Of a stretch of 42,949 nucleotides of DNA, positions 8,773-16,300 are shown one piece after another; the first letter of the stretch is position 1; each line of letters starts with the position of its first letter. The position numbers and the translations under genes are program-made. Source of the DNA: Pleurocapsa sp. CCALA 161 (GTDB lineage: Bacteria > Cyanobacteriota > Cyanobacteriia > Cyanobacteriales > Xenococcaceae). The stretch covers positions 1 through 42,949 of the forward strand of contig NZ_PVWF01000037.1 of assembly GCF_003003995.1 (NCBI RefSeq), written 5' to 3'. The notes under the pieces were generated by a model. It searched no databases and had not been told where the DNA came from. It worked only from the letters and a program-made list of their open reading frames with translations.

Positions 8773-8836
8773 CATACACTTCTGTATTGACGGAGGTGTT
8801 TTTTTTATTTAAACTAAAAACATACATAACTGTATG
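8773..8836 (+). promoter_or_regulatory. Putative promoter and two TetR-type operators before the tetR-devBCA genes
   Basis: Two similar inverted repeats flank a possible promoter. Site 1 is CATACA-CTTC-TGTATT (8773-8788). Site 2 is the perfect CATACA-TAAC-TGTATG (8821-8836). Between them TTGACG (8787-8792) and TAAACT (8810-8815) have a 17-bp spacing, so site 1 touches the -35 box and site 2 covers the likely transcription start. This layout fits autorepression by the TetR protein encoded 10 bp downstream. Direct binding is inferred. Confidence 0.65.
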
Positions 8837-8845
8837 GAAAAATAA

Positions 8846-9406
8846 TTGGCTCTAACAAAAGCAGACTGGATTAATGCAGGATGGGTATTAATGGCAAACG
8901 AAGGGGTTGCAGCCGTCAAAGTTGAAGTATTAGCACGTAAATTAGAGGTTAGTAGAGGTAGTTTTTATTGGCATTTTAAAAACCGCCGAGAATTACTGGA
9001 AGAAATCTTAAAACGTTGGGAAAGTGAAACTTTGTGGTTAATTGAGGAGTCGCAAAAAGAAACTACTCCCGAAACTCGGCTAGTTAAATTGTTTGCCTTG
9101 GGAGAAGAATTATGTGATTTACCCGATCCCGAAACAGCTATTTTAACTTGGGCAAATCAAGAACCCGCAATCCAAGAGCGAGTACGTATTGTTGAAACCA
9201 AACGGGTTGATTATCTAAATCAACTATTACAAGACTATGGTTTTAACGAAATAGAAGCTAGACATAAAGCAGAAATTGGCTATTTTGCCTTTATGGGTTT
9301 TTGGGAACGCAGTGAAAGAGACAAAATATTCGATCTCAGCATGAAAGATTTTGGTAAATTTTTGCTTGATTTGCTCTTATCTCCCGTCAAAGAAAGAAAA
9401 AATTAA
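8846..9406 (+). CDS. TetR/AcrR family transcriptional regulator
   Basis: This is a 186-residue regulator. The N-terminal helix-turn-helix covers about residues 5-50, with the pattern VEVLARKLEVSRGSFYWHFK typical of TetR proteins. The C-terminal part is helical and would bind an effector; it has no recognisable ligand motif. The start is most likely TTG at 8846, because the nearby upstream ATG is followed by a stop after two codons and the first internal ATG would remove helix 1. The gene is directly upstream of devB (26 bp) on the same strand and just downstream of two matching inverted repeats. It probably represses itself and the exporter genes until an envelope or lipid signal appears. Confidence 0.9.
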   Translation: MALTKADWINAGWVLMANEGVAAVKVEVLARKLEVSRGSFYWHFKNRRELLEEILKRWESETLWLIEESQKETTPETRLVKLFALGEELCDLPDPETAILTWANQEPAIQERVRIVETKRVDYLNQLLQDYGFNEIEARHKAEIGYFAFMGFWERSERDKIFDLSMKDFGKFLLDLLLSPVKERKN

Positions 9407-9432
9407 AATTATTAATCATAATTAGAGAAATT

Positions 9433-10725
9433 ATGGATAAATTACACAAATTACCTAAGTTACCGCTTAATAACAAGTTAATCATTGCTTTTTGTCTTGC
9501 AGGGTTAGCCTTGGTGATGGGAACAACAATTTATAGTGTTAATCAAGCTGATATTCAAGAAGAAACAGAAACAATCAAGCCCCAACCAATTAAGGCTGTA
9601 ACTGCTTTAGGGCGGATTGAACCCCAAGGACAAATGATTCAACTTGCACCCTCTCCAGACTTAGGAGGATCGAAAATAGCGCAGTTACTAGTGGCAGAAG
9701 GCGATCGCGTCACGGCAGGACAAACTATTGCTTTGTTGGATAACCATAGACGTGCCAATGCAGTTTTAGAGGTAGCGCGCCAAGAGGTAAAGGTAGCACA
9801 GGCAGATTTAGCCATTATTAAAGCGGGAGCAAAACGAGGAGATATCAATGCACAGGTAGCAAATCTTCAACGGTATAAAGCCGAGTTAGAAGGAGAAATA
9901 GTCGCCAATGAGGCAGAAGTAGCTCGTCTACAAGCTCAACTAAGTACCGAAAGGTTAGAAAAGCAAGCCACAACAGAGCGTTTGCAGGCAGAATTACGTA
10001 ATGCAGCCAGCGAATTTAAACGCTATCAACAATTAGCGCAACAGGAAGTCATCTCCGCATCCGAATTAGATTCTCGCCGTCTTACCTTAGATACAGCCAA
10101 AACAGCGGTAGCTGAAGCCCAAGCCAGTTATAATCGCACCCGAACCACTCTACAACAGCAAATCAATCAAGCCCAAGCGATCGCCCTGCAAAACAAAAAT
10201 ACGCTACAACAACAAATTAGCCAAGCAGAAGCAACTTTAGATAGTGTTGGGGAAGTCAGGGATGTCGATGTGATCAAAGCACAGGCAGAGGTAGACAAAG
10301 CGATCGCCGCTTTACGCCAGGCAACAGAAGACTTAGAACTTACCAAAGTCAAAGCACCGAGCGACGGACAAATTATTAAAATCAATGCTTATCCAGGAGA
10401 AGTAGTCGGTGATGACGGGATAGTTGAATTTGCGCAAACCAGCAAAATGATGGTTATTGCGGAAGTCTACGAAAGCGATATTGGCAAAGTTAAAGTCGGT
10501 CAAACTGCCAGTATTACCAGTGAAACAGGGTCATTTGCCGAAGAACTCAACGGAGAAGTCCGTCAAATCGGCTTAAAAATTGGCAAACAAGATGTCCTCA
10601 GTACCGATCCTGCTGCGGATGTCGATAGCAGAGTTGTGGAAGTCGAAATACATTTCGATCCTGAAACTAGTAGCCGTGTCTCTCATCTGACCAATTCTAA
10701 GGCGATCGTCAAAATTAATTTGTAA
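9433..10725 (+). CDS. devB: DevB/HlyD-type membrane fusion protein
   Basis: This 430-residue periplasmic adaptor has an N-terminal membrane anchor at about residues 17-35. A biotinyl-lipoyl-like half-motif (VTALGRIEPQGQMIQLAPSP) follows, then a long Gln/Ala/Glu-rich coiled-coil hairpin at about 110-285. The second lipoyl half is LTKVKAPSDGQIIKINAYPG, followed by a beta-barrel domain. This is the DevB type of ABC exporter adaptor, which bridges DevCA in the inner membrane to TolC across the periplasm. In heterocyst-forming cyanobacteria DevBCA exports envelope glycolipids. Other cyanobacteria carry several homologues with uncertain cargo. It lies in one transcription unit with tetR upstream and devC downstream. 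No tolC gene is present in the window. Confidence 0.92.
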   Translation: MDKLHKLPKLPLNNKLIIAFCLAGLALVMGTTIYSVNQADIQEETETIKPQPIKAVTALGRIEPQGQMIQLAPSPDLGGSKIAQLLVAEGDRVTAGQTIALLDNHRRANAVLEVARQEVKVAQADLAIIKAGAKRGDINAQVANLQRYKAELEGEIVANEAEVARLQAQLSTERLEKQATTERLQAELRNAASEFKRYQQLAQQEVISASELDSRRLTLDTAKTAVAEAQASYNRTRTTLQQQINQAQAIALQNKNTLQQQISQAEATLDSVGEVRDVDVIKAQAEVDKAIAALRQATEDLELTKVKAPSDGQIIKINAYPGEVVGDDGIVEFAQTSKMMVIAEVYESDIGKVKVGQTASITSETGSFAEELNGEVRQIGLKIGKQDVLSTDPAADVDSRVVEVEIHFDPETSSRVSHLTNSKAIVKINL

Positions 10726-10750
10726 GCCAGTATATAGATCGAGCGAACGG

Positions 10751-10827
10751 TAATCAGTCCTAAAGGATAAGCTTCGCAAATAATCAGTAATCAGTAATCA
10801 GTAATTAGTAATTAGTAATTAGTAATG
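10751..10827 (+). repeat. Heptamer array TAATCAG/TAATTAG providing the devC start codon
   Basis: Between devB and devC there are three TAATCAG units (10781-10801), three TAATTAG units (10802-10822) and a partial unit TAATG whose last three bases are the devC ATG. A single TAATCAG also occurs at 10751, and the fragment CCTAAAGGA...GCTTCGC (10759-10777) before the array recurs near 42179-42196. No purine-rich ribosome-binding site is visible in the array. Confidence 0.9.
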
Positions 10828-11973
10828 AAAATCCCTCTCTCTTGGTTACAGTTAAGTCATGAAAAAGCACGGTTGCTAATTGCGTTAGCAGGTATTGGTT
10901 TTGCAGATATGTTAATGTTTATTCAGTTAGGTTTTCAGGCAGCTTTGTTTGACAGCAGCGTTACTTTTCACAAAGCACTGACTGGGGATATATTTCTCAT
11001 GAGTCCACAATCTGATGCTTTGGGCTTTACCAAAACTTTTTCAGAAAGACGTTTATATCAGTCTTTAGCAGTTGAAGAAGTAGAGTCAGTAGTGCCAATT
11101 TATCTTAATTTTGGCTCTTGGAAAAATCCGATTAAGCGTAACACCCGCACTATTTTAACGATCGCTTTTAATCCTGCCCAAAATCCTGTAAATTTCCCAG
11201 GTATTCAACAAAATATTGACCAGATTAAATTACCAGACGTAGTGTTATTTGACGATAGTTCGCGAGCAGAGTTTGGCCCAATTCCTGATTTATTAGCCCA
11301 AAATAAAGTGGTAAAAGCTGAAGTTGATTCTCGCAAAGTAACTGTGGGAGGAATATTTACGATGGGAGCTTCTTTTGCTGCTGATGGCAATATTCTGACG
11401 AGTGATACTAATTTTTTGCGCCTATTTCCCGAGCGGCAAAAGGGATTAATTGATATGGGAATTATTAATCTCAAACCAGGAGCAAATTTAGAGTCGGTCA
11501 AAGCAACCCTAGAAGCTAAACTACCAAAAGATGTCGAGATTTTTGATCGAGCAGAATTTATTCAAAATGAAATATCTTATTGGCAAAATGCTACGGCGAT
11601 TGGGTTTATTTTTACTCTCGGCACAGCGATCGGTTTTGTCGTGGGAATAGTGATTGTCTACCAAATTCTCTATACTGATGTTGCTAATCATTTGCCTGAA
11701 TATGCCACCCTCAAAGCAATGGGGTATAAGGATAGCTATTTTGTAGTTTTAGTATTTCAAGAAGCAATTATTTTGGCAGTATTAGGATTCCTGCCTGGCT
11801 ATTTAATTGCTACAGGCTTGTATAGTTTGGCAGCAGGAGCCACCGCTTTACCTCTAGCCATGACAGCCAATCGAGCTATAACAGTCTTAATTCTAACTGT
11901 CATTATGTGTTGTGTTTCAGGTACTGTTGCTGTGAGGAAATTGAGCGCAGCCGATCCCGCAGATATTTTTTAG
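10825..11973 (+). CDS. devC: DevC-type ABC exporter permease (FtsX-like)
   Basis: This 382-residue permease opens with the DevC-type sequence KIPLSWLQLSHEKARLLIAL. It has a first membrane helix (about 18-38), a large extracytoplasmic domain (about 40-255), and three C-terminal membrane helices with the FtsX/MacB-like core (ATLKAMGYKDSYF near residue 293). DevC dimers with DevA form the inner-membrane engine of a MacB-like type I exporter working with DevB. The start codon lies in the last unit of a heptamer array and no Shine-Dalgarno is evident, so translation may be coupled or inefficient. devA starts 14 bp after its stop. Confidence 0.93.
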   Translation: MKIPLSWLQLSHEKARLLIALAGIGFADMLMFIQLGFQAALFDSSVTFHKALTGDIFLMSPQSDALGFTKTFSERRLYQSLAVEEVESVVPIYLNFGSWKNPIKRNTRTILTIAFNPAQNPVNFPGIQQNIDQIKLPDVVLFDDSSRAEFGPIPDLLAQNKVVKAEVDSRKVTVGGIFTMGASFAADGNILTSDTNFLRLFPERQKGLIDMGIINLKPGANLESVKATLEAKLPKDVEIFDRAEFIQNEISYWQNATAIGFIFTLGTAIGFVVGIVIVYQILYTDVANHLPEYATLKAMGYKDSYFVVLVFQEAIILAVLGFLPGYLIATGLYSLAAGATALPLAMTANRAITVLILTVIMCCVSGTVAVRKLSAADPADIF

Positions 11974-11987
11974 TTAATTGTTAATCG

Positions 11988-12716
11988 ATGAATAAGATTC
12001 AATCCACCATCAACTATCAACCATCAACAACTAACCAAGTTGTTAATATGCACAACCTCAATCATTTCTTTGGGGAAGGAAAATTAAAAAAACAAATTTT
12101 ATTTGATATTAATTTAACTCTTAATTCAGGAGAAGTAATTATTTTAAAAGGGCCATCTGGTTCAGGTAAAACCACTTTGCTAACTTTAATGGGAGGATTA
12201 CGATCGGCCCAATCAGGTAGTTTGCGAGTATTTGGGGAAGAATTAGTTGGGGCGAAAAAAAATAAGCTAGTACAGACTAGAAAAAATATTGGCTATATTT
12301 TCCAATCACATAATTTATTGGCATCTTTAACGGCAAGACAAAATGTCCAGATGTCATTAGAGCTACATCATGGCATTAAAGCCACAGAAATAGAACAAAG
12401 AGCGATCGCCTTACTCGAAGCTGTAGGTTTAAGCGATCATATCAACTATCATCCCCATAGTCTTTCTGGAGGTCAAAAACAACGGGTGGCGATCGCTCGT
12501 GCTTTGGCTTCTCATCCCAAAATGGTACTGGCAGATGAACCCACCGCAGCTTTAGATAGTAAATCAGGTAGGGATGTGGTGGAATTGATGCAACAATTAG
12601 CCAGGGAACAAGGTTGTACAATTCTGATTGTGACTCACGATAACCGCATCCTAGATGTAGCCGATCGCATTGTGGAATTAGAAGATGGCAAAATTACTTT
12701 AGATACCAAACAGTGA
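11988..12716 (+). CDS. devA: DevA-type ABC transporter ATPase
   Basis: This is a 242-residue ATPase: Walker A GPSGSGKTT (residues about 55-63), Q-loop YIFQSHNLLA, signature LSGGQKQRVAIARAL, Walker B MVLADEPTAALD and switch histidine in VTHDN. This is the MacB/LolD-like class that powers DevC. The conserved family part begins near VVNMHNLNHFFGEG. The first 16 or so residues after ATG 11988 are encoded by heptamer-like repeats (CCATCAA, CTATCAA, CCATCAA, CAACTAA at 12007-12034). The native start may therefore have been lost, or may be ATG 12048, and the present N-terminus looks repeat-derived. It is the last gene of the tetR-devBCA unit. Confidence 0.92.
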   Translation: MNKIQSTINYQPSTTNQVVNMHNLNHFFGEGKLKKQILFDINLTLNSGEVIILKGPSGSGKTTLLTLMGGLRSAQSGSLRVFGEELVGAKKNKLVQTRKNIGYIFQSHNLLASLTARQNVQMSLELHHGIKATEIEQRAIALLEAVGLSDHINYHPHSLSGGQKQRVAIARALASHPKMVLADEPTAALDSKSGRDVVELMQQLAREQGCTILIVTHDNRILDVADRIVELEDGKITLDTKQ

Positions 12717-12885
12717 AGTAAGTAGGTAGGCATAATTAATTTAAAGACTGATGTGAAGTAGTGAAGTAGTGGAGTAATGGAGATAGGGGAGTAAAGATAA
12801 GAATCCGTTATTTTATATTTAATTCCACCCAGCTATTTATATTAATCAACATTAACAAACAAACTTACTATATTTGCTATATTAG

Positions 12886-12987
12886 TGTGAACCGCCACCT
12901 GTAAAACAATTAGGAGCTTACTCAATTACAGGGTATTGCGGAAATAAGTTCCTAAACATTTCCTCTTTATCGAACATTAGGTTCACA
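12886..12987. repeat. 102-bp inverted-repeat element or structured RNA candidate
   Basis: TGTGAACC (12886-12893) pairs perfectly with GGTTCACA (12980-12987). Inside, CTGTAA (12899-12904) pairs with TTACAG (12926-12931), and GGAA/TTCC flank AATAAG near 12940-12952. The nested arrangement could be a small non-autonomous mobile element or a structured RNA. Strand and expression are unknown. Confidence 0.5.
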
Positions 12988-13022
12988 ATTTAACTAGAAA
13001 ATAATTAAGAAGGGCTGTGTTG

Positions 13023-13113
13023 AACACAAACTAAATAATGATTTGCAAAATCAAGGATATCGACTCAGCTTTTATAGCTTTGACTAAATTGGTTTTCCTC
13101 ATTATTTAGTGTT
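13023..13113. repeat. Long imperfect hairpin upstream of the SPFH gene
   Basis: CTAAATAATGA (13031-13041) pairs perfectly with TCATTATTTAG (13099-13109). The stem extends through AACA/TGTT across a 4-base bulge. Further in, AAAATCAA (13047-13054) pairs with TTGGTTTT (13089-13096) with one G-U pair, and AGC/GCT near the apex can close the loop. The structure ends 32 bp before the next start codon and could be a leader RNA structure or a remnant of a mobile element. Confidence 0.55.
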
Positions 13114-13145
13114 CTTCTTGTTTCTAGGTTTAATCATTTACAATA

Positions 13146-13892
13146 ATGAACTTATTCCAGAAGGTAGTTTCAGTAAGACCAAATCAGATTGGTTATTTAT
13201 ATCAAGACAACAAGCTACACAAAAAGCTTAATCCAGGAATTTATAAGTTTTTTGATTTTTCTCACAAGTTTGACGTAGCTATTATTCCTACCATTAGTAA
13301 GCTAATTACTGTGGCTAATCAAGAAGTTTTGACCAAGGATAATATTTCCTTGCGACTATCTTATCTTTTGGAATATCAAATTACTGATGGTGATATTTTT
13401 ATAAATAGATTCAGCTTATTTGATACTCCTGCATACAATTCCTCTGCTAATTTAATTGCTCAAGCAGAGAGCGTGGTTCATAATCTATCTCAAGTTGATT
13501 TACGAGATGCGATCGCCAAGATTGACAGCCAACAAATAAATGAACAAAAACATGAAGTTCTTAATCAAATCCCAGAGTCGCTAAAAAATCAGTTAGGAAG
13601 CTACGGTATTACAGTTCATCAACTGATAGTTAAAGACGTTTGTTTTCCTAAAATGATTCAACAGCTATTTGCTCAACAGTTGGAAACAAAGATTAGGGCA
13701 AAAATAGATTTAGAAAATGCGCGGACTACTGTTGCTACACTAAGAGCTTTGAAAAATGCTGCTGAATTGATGCAAAACCACGAAAACATTAAGTTTATCC
13801 AGTATTTAGAGACAATTGTCAAGATTGCTGCCCAGGGGAAACATACTTTTATTTTAGGTGATATACAAAACCAGAATTTGCCTAAAGGCTAG
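13146..13892 (+). CDS. SPFH/band-7 domain protein
   Basis: This 248-residue protein resembles the SPFH (stomatin, prohibitin, flotillin, HflK/C) superfamily. The N-terminal beta-strands include VVSVRPNQIGYLYQDNKLHK and LNPGIYKFF, followed by the DVAIIP and LTKDNISLRLSYLLEYQI strands and the VVHNLSQVDLRDAIAKID helix. GSYGITVHQLIVKDV closes the domain near residue 175. A helical region rich in Ala, Glu and Gln follows (AKIDLENARTTVATLRALK). No strong N-terminal membrane helix is visible, unlike classic stomatins, so it may bind membranes peripherally. Function is unknown; the family forms membrane-associated oligomers. It appears monocistronic, with a structured leader upstream and a convergent sugar kinase gene downstream. 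Confidence 0.82.
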   Translation: MNLFQKVVSVRPNQIGYLYQDNKLHKKLNPGIYKFFDFSHKFDVAIIPTISKLITVANQEVLTKDNISLRLSYLLEYQITDGDIFINRFSLFDTPAYNSSANLIAQAESVVHNLSQVDLRDAIAKIDSQQINEQKHEVLNQIPESLKNQLGSYGITVHQLIVKDVCFPKMIQQLFAQQLETKIRAKIDLENARTTVATLRALKNAAELMQNHENIKFIQYLETIVKIAAQGKHTFILGDIQNQNLPKG

Positions 13893-13943
13893 CTGCCTTT
13901 TGCTCAATTTATAGTCATTCAATCCTTTAATTAGCAATGCCGA

Positions 13944-15212
13944 TTATTGCAATAAAGACATTACAGATTGTTTAGCAGCTAGTAAGGCAGTACCATAAGC
14001 TGCTTCAGTATACTTTGCCGATGTAACTGATACTTTTAGATGTCGCTGGCGAATTTTCTGCCAGGCAAGGTTTTTTGCCCCACCTCCTGCTGTGTATACA
14101 CGAGTTAAGCGATCGGCACCAAGGCTTTGCAATTTTTGATAGCCAGTTTCTTCAATCCGCGAAATACCCTCTAATAGACCATGGAGAAATTCTACTGGTT
14201 CTTGGGGACGAGGTTCTAGCTGGGGTGGCAAATTAGGATCATTGATGGGAAAGCGATCGCCTGGCTGAATTAAGGGATAATATTCCAAAGAACTGGCTAG
14301 ATCGGGATCGATTTGCCTTGACAGTTGTTCTAGCTGCTCGTTACTAAAAAAATGCTGAAGTACAGCGCCACCTGTATTAGAAGCACCACCAGTTAACCAT
14401 AAGTTTCCTATTTTATGGCTATAGATACCAAATTCAGCAGCAGTAACCTTAGTTCGACTCAATAATTTTAAAACTAAGGTTGAACCGAGAGAAGTAACGG
14501 CTTCTCCTGGTTGGTTAGCGCCACTAGCCAGAAATGCAGCAATACTGTCCGTTGTACCGAGCTTAACGATACAGTTGGGCGGTAACTTTAAACGCTGACA
14601 GTTAGTCTTAGTTAACATCCCTACATATGCCCCAGGAGTTAGAACTTGAGGATATAAATAACTAAAGGGTAAATCTTGTAACCATTGGGGATAACACAAA
14701 TTATCTACGTCGTACCCTAACTTAAGAGCATTGTGATAATCGCTGATACCTAATTTACCGTGTAGCAAATAAGCCAACCAATCAGCCTGATGGAGAAAAT
14801 AATGAGCTTGCTTAAAGTAAGGCTGTTCACTCCACCAAATTAATTTTGCCAGACTGGAAGTGGCGCTAATTACTACATGATTATCAGGAGCGATCGCTTT
14901 AACCCGCTCTAACACCTCTTGTCCTCTAGAGTCATTATATAGCAGCGGTTCGGTGATGGGTTTGCCCACAGCATCACAGAGTAACACTGTAGATGAAGTT
15001 CCGTTAATAGCGATCGCCTGAATATTTTCTCTCACCTTGACGGGTATCTGAGTAATCAACTCAAATAAAGTATCTTGCCAAGTCTGAACTAACTGATGCG
15101 AAGGTATATTACCGAAATTAGCTTGCTGAGTATCAATAATATTTCTTTGGCGATCAATTGCGATCGCCCTCGCGCCAGAAGTGCCAAAATCAATACCAAG
15201 ATAGAAGTTCAT
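13944..15212 (-). CDS. FGGY-family carbohydrate kinase, D-ribulokinase-like
   Basis: This is a 422-residue sugar kinase. The first ATP motif is LGIDFGTSGARAIAID (residues 5-20), followed by AINGTSSTVLLCD, the catalytic aspartate in LGTTDSIAAFLASGA (about D223), LGSTLVLKLL and the adenosine motif YTAGGGAKNLAWQKI near 385. It is shorter than typical xylulokinases (about 480-500). It resembles the cyanobacterial/plant sugar kinase group once called XylB-like, whose S. elongatus member was shown to be a D-ribulose kinase. The likely reaction is ATP-dependent phosphorylation of D-ribulose or a related ketose. It is the last gene in a minus-strand run and starts 52 bp after the GT2 gene. Confidence 0.88.
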   Translation of the reverse strand: MNFYLGIDFGTSGARAIAIDRQRNIIDTQQANFGNIPSHQLVQTWQDTLFELITQIPVKVRENIQAIAINGTSSTVLLCDAVGKPITEPLLYNDSRGQEVLERVKAIAPDNHVVISATSSLAKLIWWSEQPYFKQAHYFLHQADWLAYLLHGKLGISDYHNALKLGYDVDNLCYPQWLQDLPFSYLYPQVLTPGAYVGMLTKTNCQRLKLPPNCIVKLGTTDSIAAFLASGANQPGEAVTSLGSTLVLKLLSRTKVTAAEFGIYSHKIGNLWLTGGASNTGGAVLQHFFSNEQLEQLSRQIDPDLASSLEYYPLIQPGDRFPINDPNLPPQLEPRPQEPVEFLHGLLEGISRIEETGYQKLQSLGADRLTRVYTAGGGAKNLAWQKIRQRHLKVSVTSAKYTEAAYGTALLAAKQSVMSLLQ

Positions 15213-15264
15213 CGTTATGAGCAGTGCGTATTTATGATCTTACTATCAACACAACTTGGGCAGT

Positions 15265-16245
15265 TCACAACGTACATTGATGCAATAAATCTTGCCATTC
15301 ACTAGAAGCCAGCAAATTATTAACATCAAACTGTTGACCATATTCGGCAGAATAGTTTTTGAAAGATTCAAGCCAGTCTAAAGGTATCTTGGTGGAATAT
15401 TGATTGCTGTAGGCTTGAGACTTAGTTAGATAATCCCTCATTTCGGCTAAATATCCTGTTTGATGTAATCGCCAAGCACTCCAGATCAGACTTTGATAAC
15501 GAGATTGTGCCTCTACAGTTTTTATTGCTGGGGTCAAATTAGATTCAGTGAAGAAATTAGCTGTAATTTGGTTTAACTCTTGAGCTTGCAGCAAGGCATT
15601 TTTAGATGCATTGGTTTCATGTTGCCGATATTTTACTGTTATTTGTTCTACCCAAGCAGCGGGACAGCCAATTTTAGCCAGACGCATCACTAAATCGACA
15701 TCTGGGGTTTGTTCTAAGCTAGTGTTGAAACCTCCTACTCGCTCTAGCCAATTACGGCGAAACAGCATTGCCCCCAAGAAAACAGGTTTCCAAATGATCA
15801 GATCAGCCGAGGTAAGCTGAGGTATTTGTTCCCATGGCTTTACCGCAGCTGCTGCTGCATCTTGGCGATCGCTAATTGAATTTTCCCTGTAAATTTGCCA
15901 CCCACTATTAACCATGCCTAAATCAGGATCTCGATCAAGCAATGCTGTTTGAGAAGAGAGCTTATCAAGTAACAAGATATCATCCTGATCTAAAAAGGCA
16001 ATATAGTCCCCCAAGGCTGCTGCTAATCCAAGATTACGGCTAGCTGCTACTCCCTGATTTGTTTGGGTCAAATATCGAACCGCCTTGCCATATTGTTGAG
16101 CTACTTGAGCCGTGTGATCCGTTGAACCATCATCGACGACAATAATTTCATAGTCTTGATAGGTTTGTTGCAACACACTATCAATCGCCTCTGCTAAATA
16201 GCGATCTCCATTATAAGCAGGAATAATTACACTAACTTTGACCAC
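15265..16245 (-). CDS. Family 2 glycosyltransferase
   Basis: This 326-residue GT-A enzyme opens VKVSVIIPAYNGDRYLAEAI with IIVVDDGSTD near residues 35-44. The nucleotide-sugar binding DxD-type motif lies in DYIAFLDQDDILL (about 90-102). A further acidic motif occurs in PDVDLVMRLAKIG (about 181-193). The C-terminal third is helical without a membrane segment, so it probably acts at the cytoplasmic face of the membrane on a lipid-linked or polysaccharide acceptor. The start is GTG at 16245. It lies 32 bp downstream of a GT4 gene, so the two probably work in one surface glycan or glycolipid pathway. Donor and acceptor are unknown. Confidence 0.92.
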   Translation of the reverse strand: MVKVSVIIPAYNGDRYLAEAIDSVLQQTYQDYEIIVVDDGSTDHTAQVAQQYGKAVRYLTQTNQGVAASRNLGLAAALGDYIAFLDQDDILLLDKLSSQTALLDRDPDLGMVNSGWQIYRENSISDRQDAAAAAVKPWEQIPQLTSADLIIWKPVFLGAMLFRRNWLERVGGFNTSLEQTPDVDLVMRLAKIGCPAAWVEQITVKYRQHETNASKNALLQAQELNQITANFFTESNLTPAIKTVEAQSRYQSLIWSAWRLHQTGYLAEMRDYLTKSQAYSNQYSTKIPLDWLESFKNYSAEYGQQFDVNNLLASSEWQDLLHQCTL

Positions 16246-16275
16246 AATCTTTGCTAGAAAAGAAACATCAGTAGC

Positions 16276-16300
16276 GATTATTGATTATTAATGATTAATT
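16276..16300 (-). repeat. Heptamer-like GATTATT repeat at the GT4 3' end
   Basis: Two GATTATT units in register (16276-16289) are followed by the related AATGATTAATT. The GT4 stop codon lies in the first unit and the last residues of the protein (LIINNQ) are encoded by the repeat. This suggests a repeat has replaced or extended the original C-terminus. Confidence 0.5.

Larger units (their letters stand above)
12717..13145. other. 429-bp non-coding gap with repeat and structured segments
   Basis: No convincing coding sequence is seen. After devA comes a short degenerate direct repeat (two GTGAAGTA units, then GTGGAGTA, about 12754-12780). Next come two separate inverted-repeat structures, annotated individually at 12886-12987 and 13023-13113. 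The SPFH gene starts 33 bp after the second structure. Confidence 0.6.

Noticed and set aside
12886-12987. Cobalamin riboswitch or known cyanobacterial ncRNA (Yfr family, 6S RNA)
   Set aside because: The conserved core sequences of those families, as I remember them, are not present; only the inverted repeats are supported.
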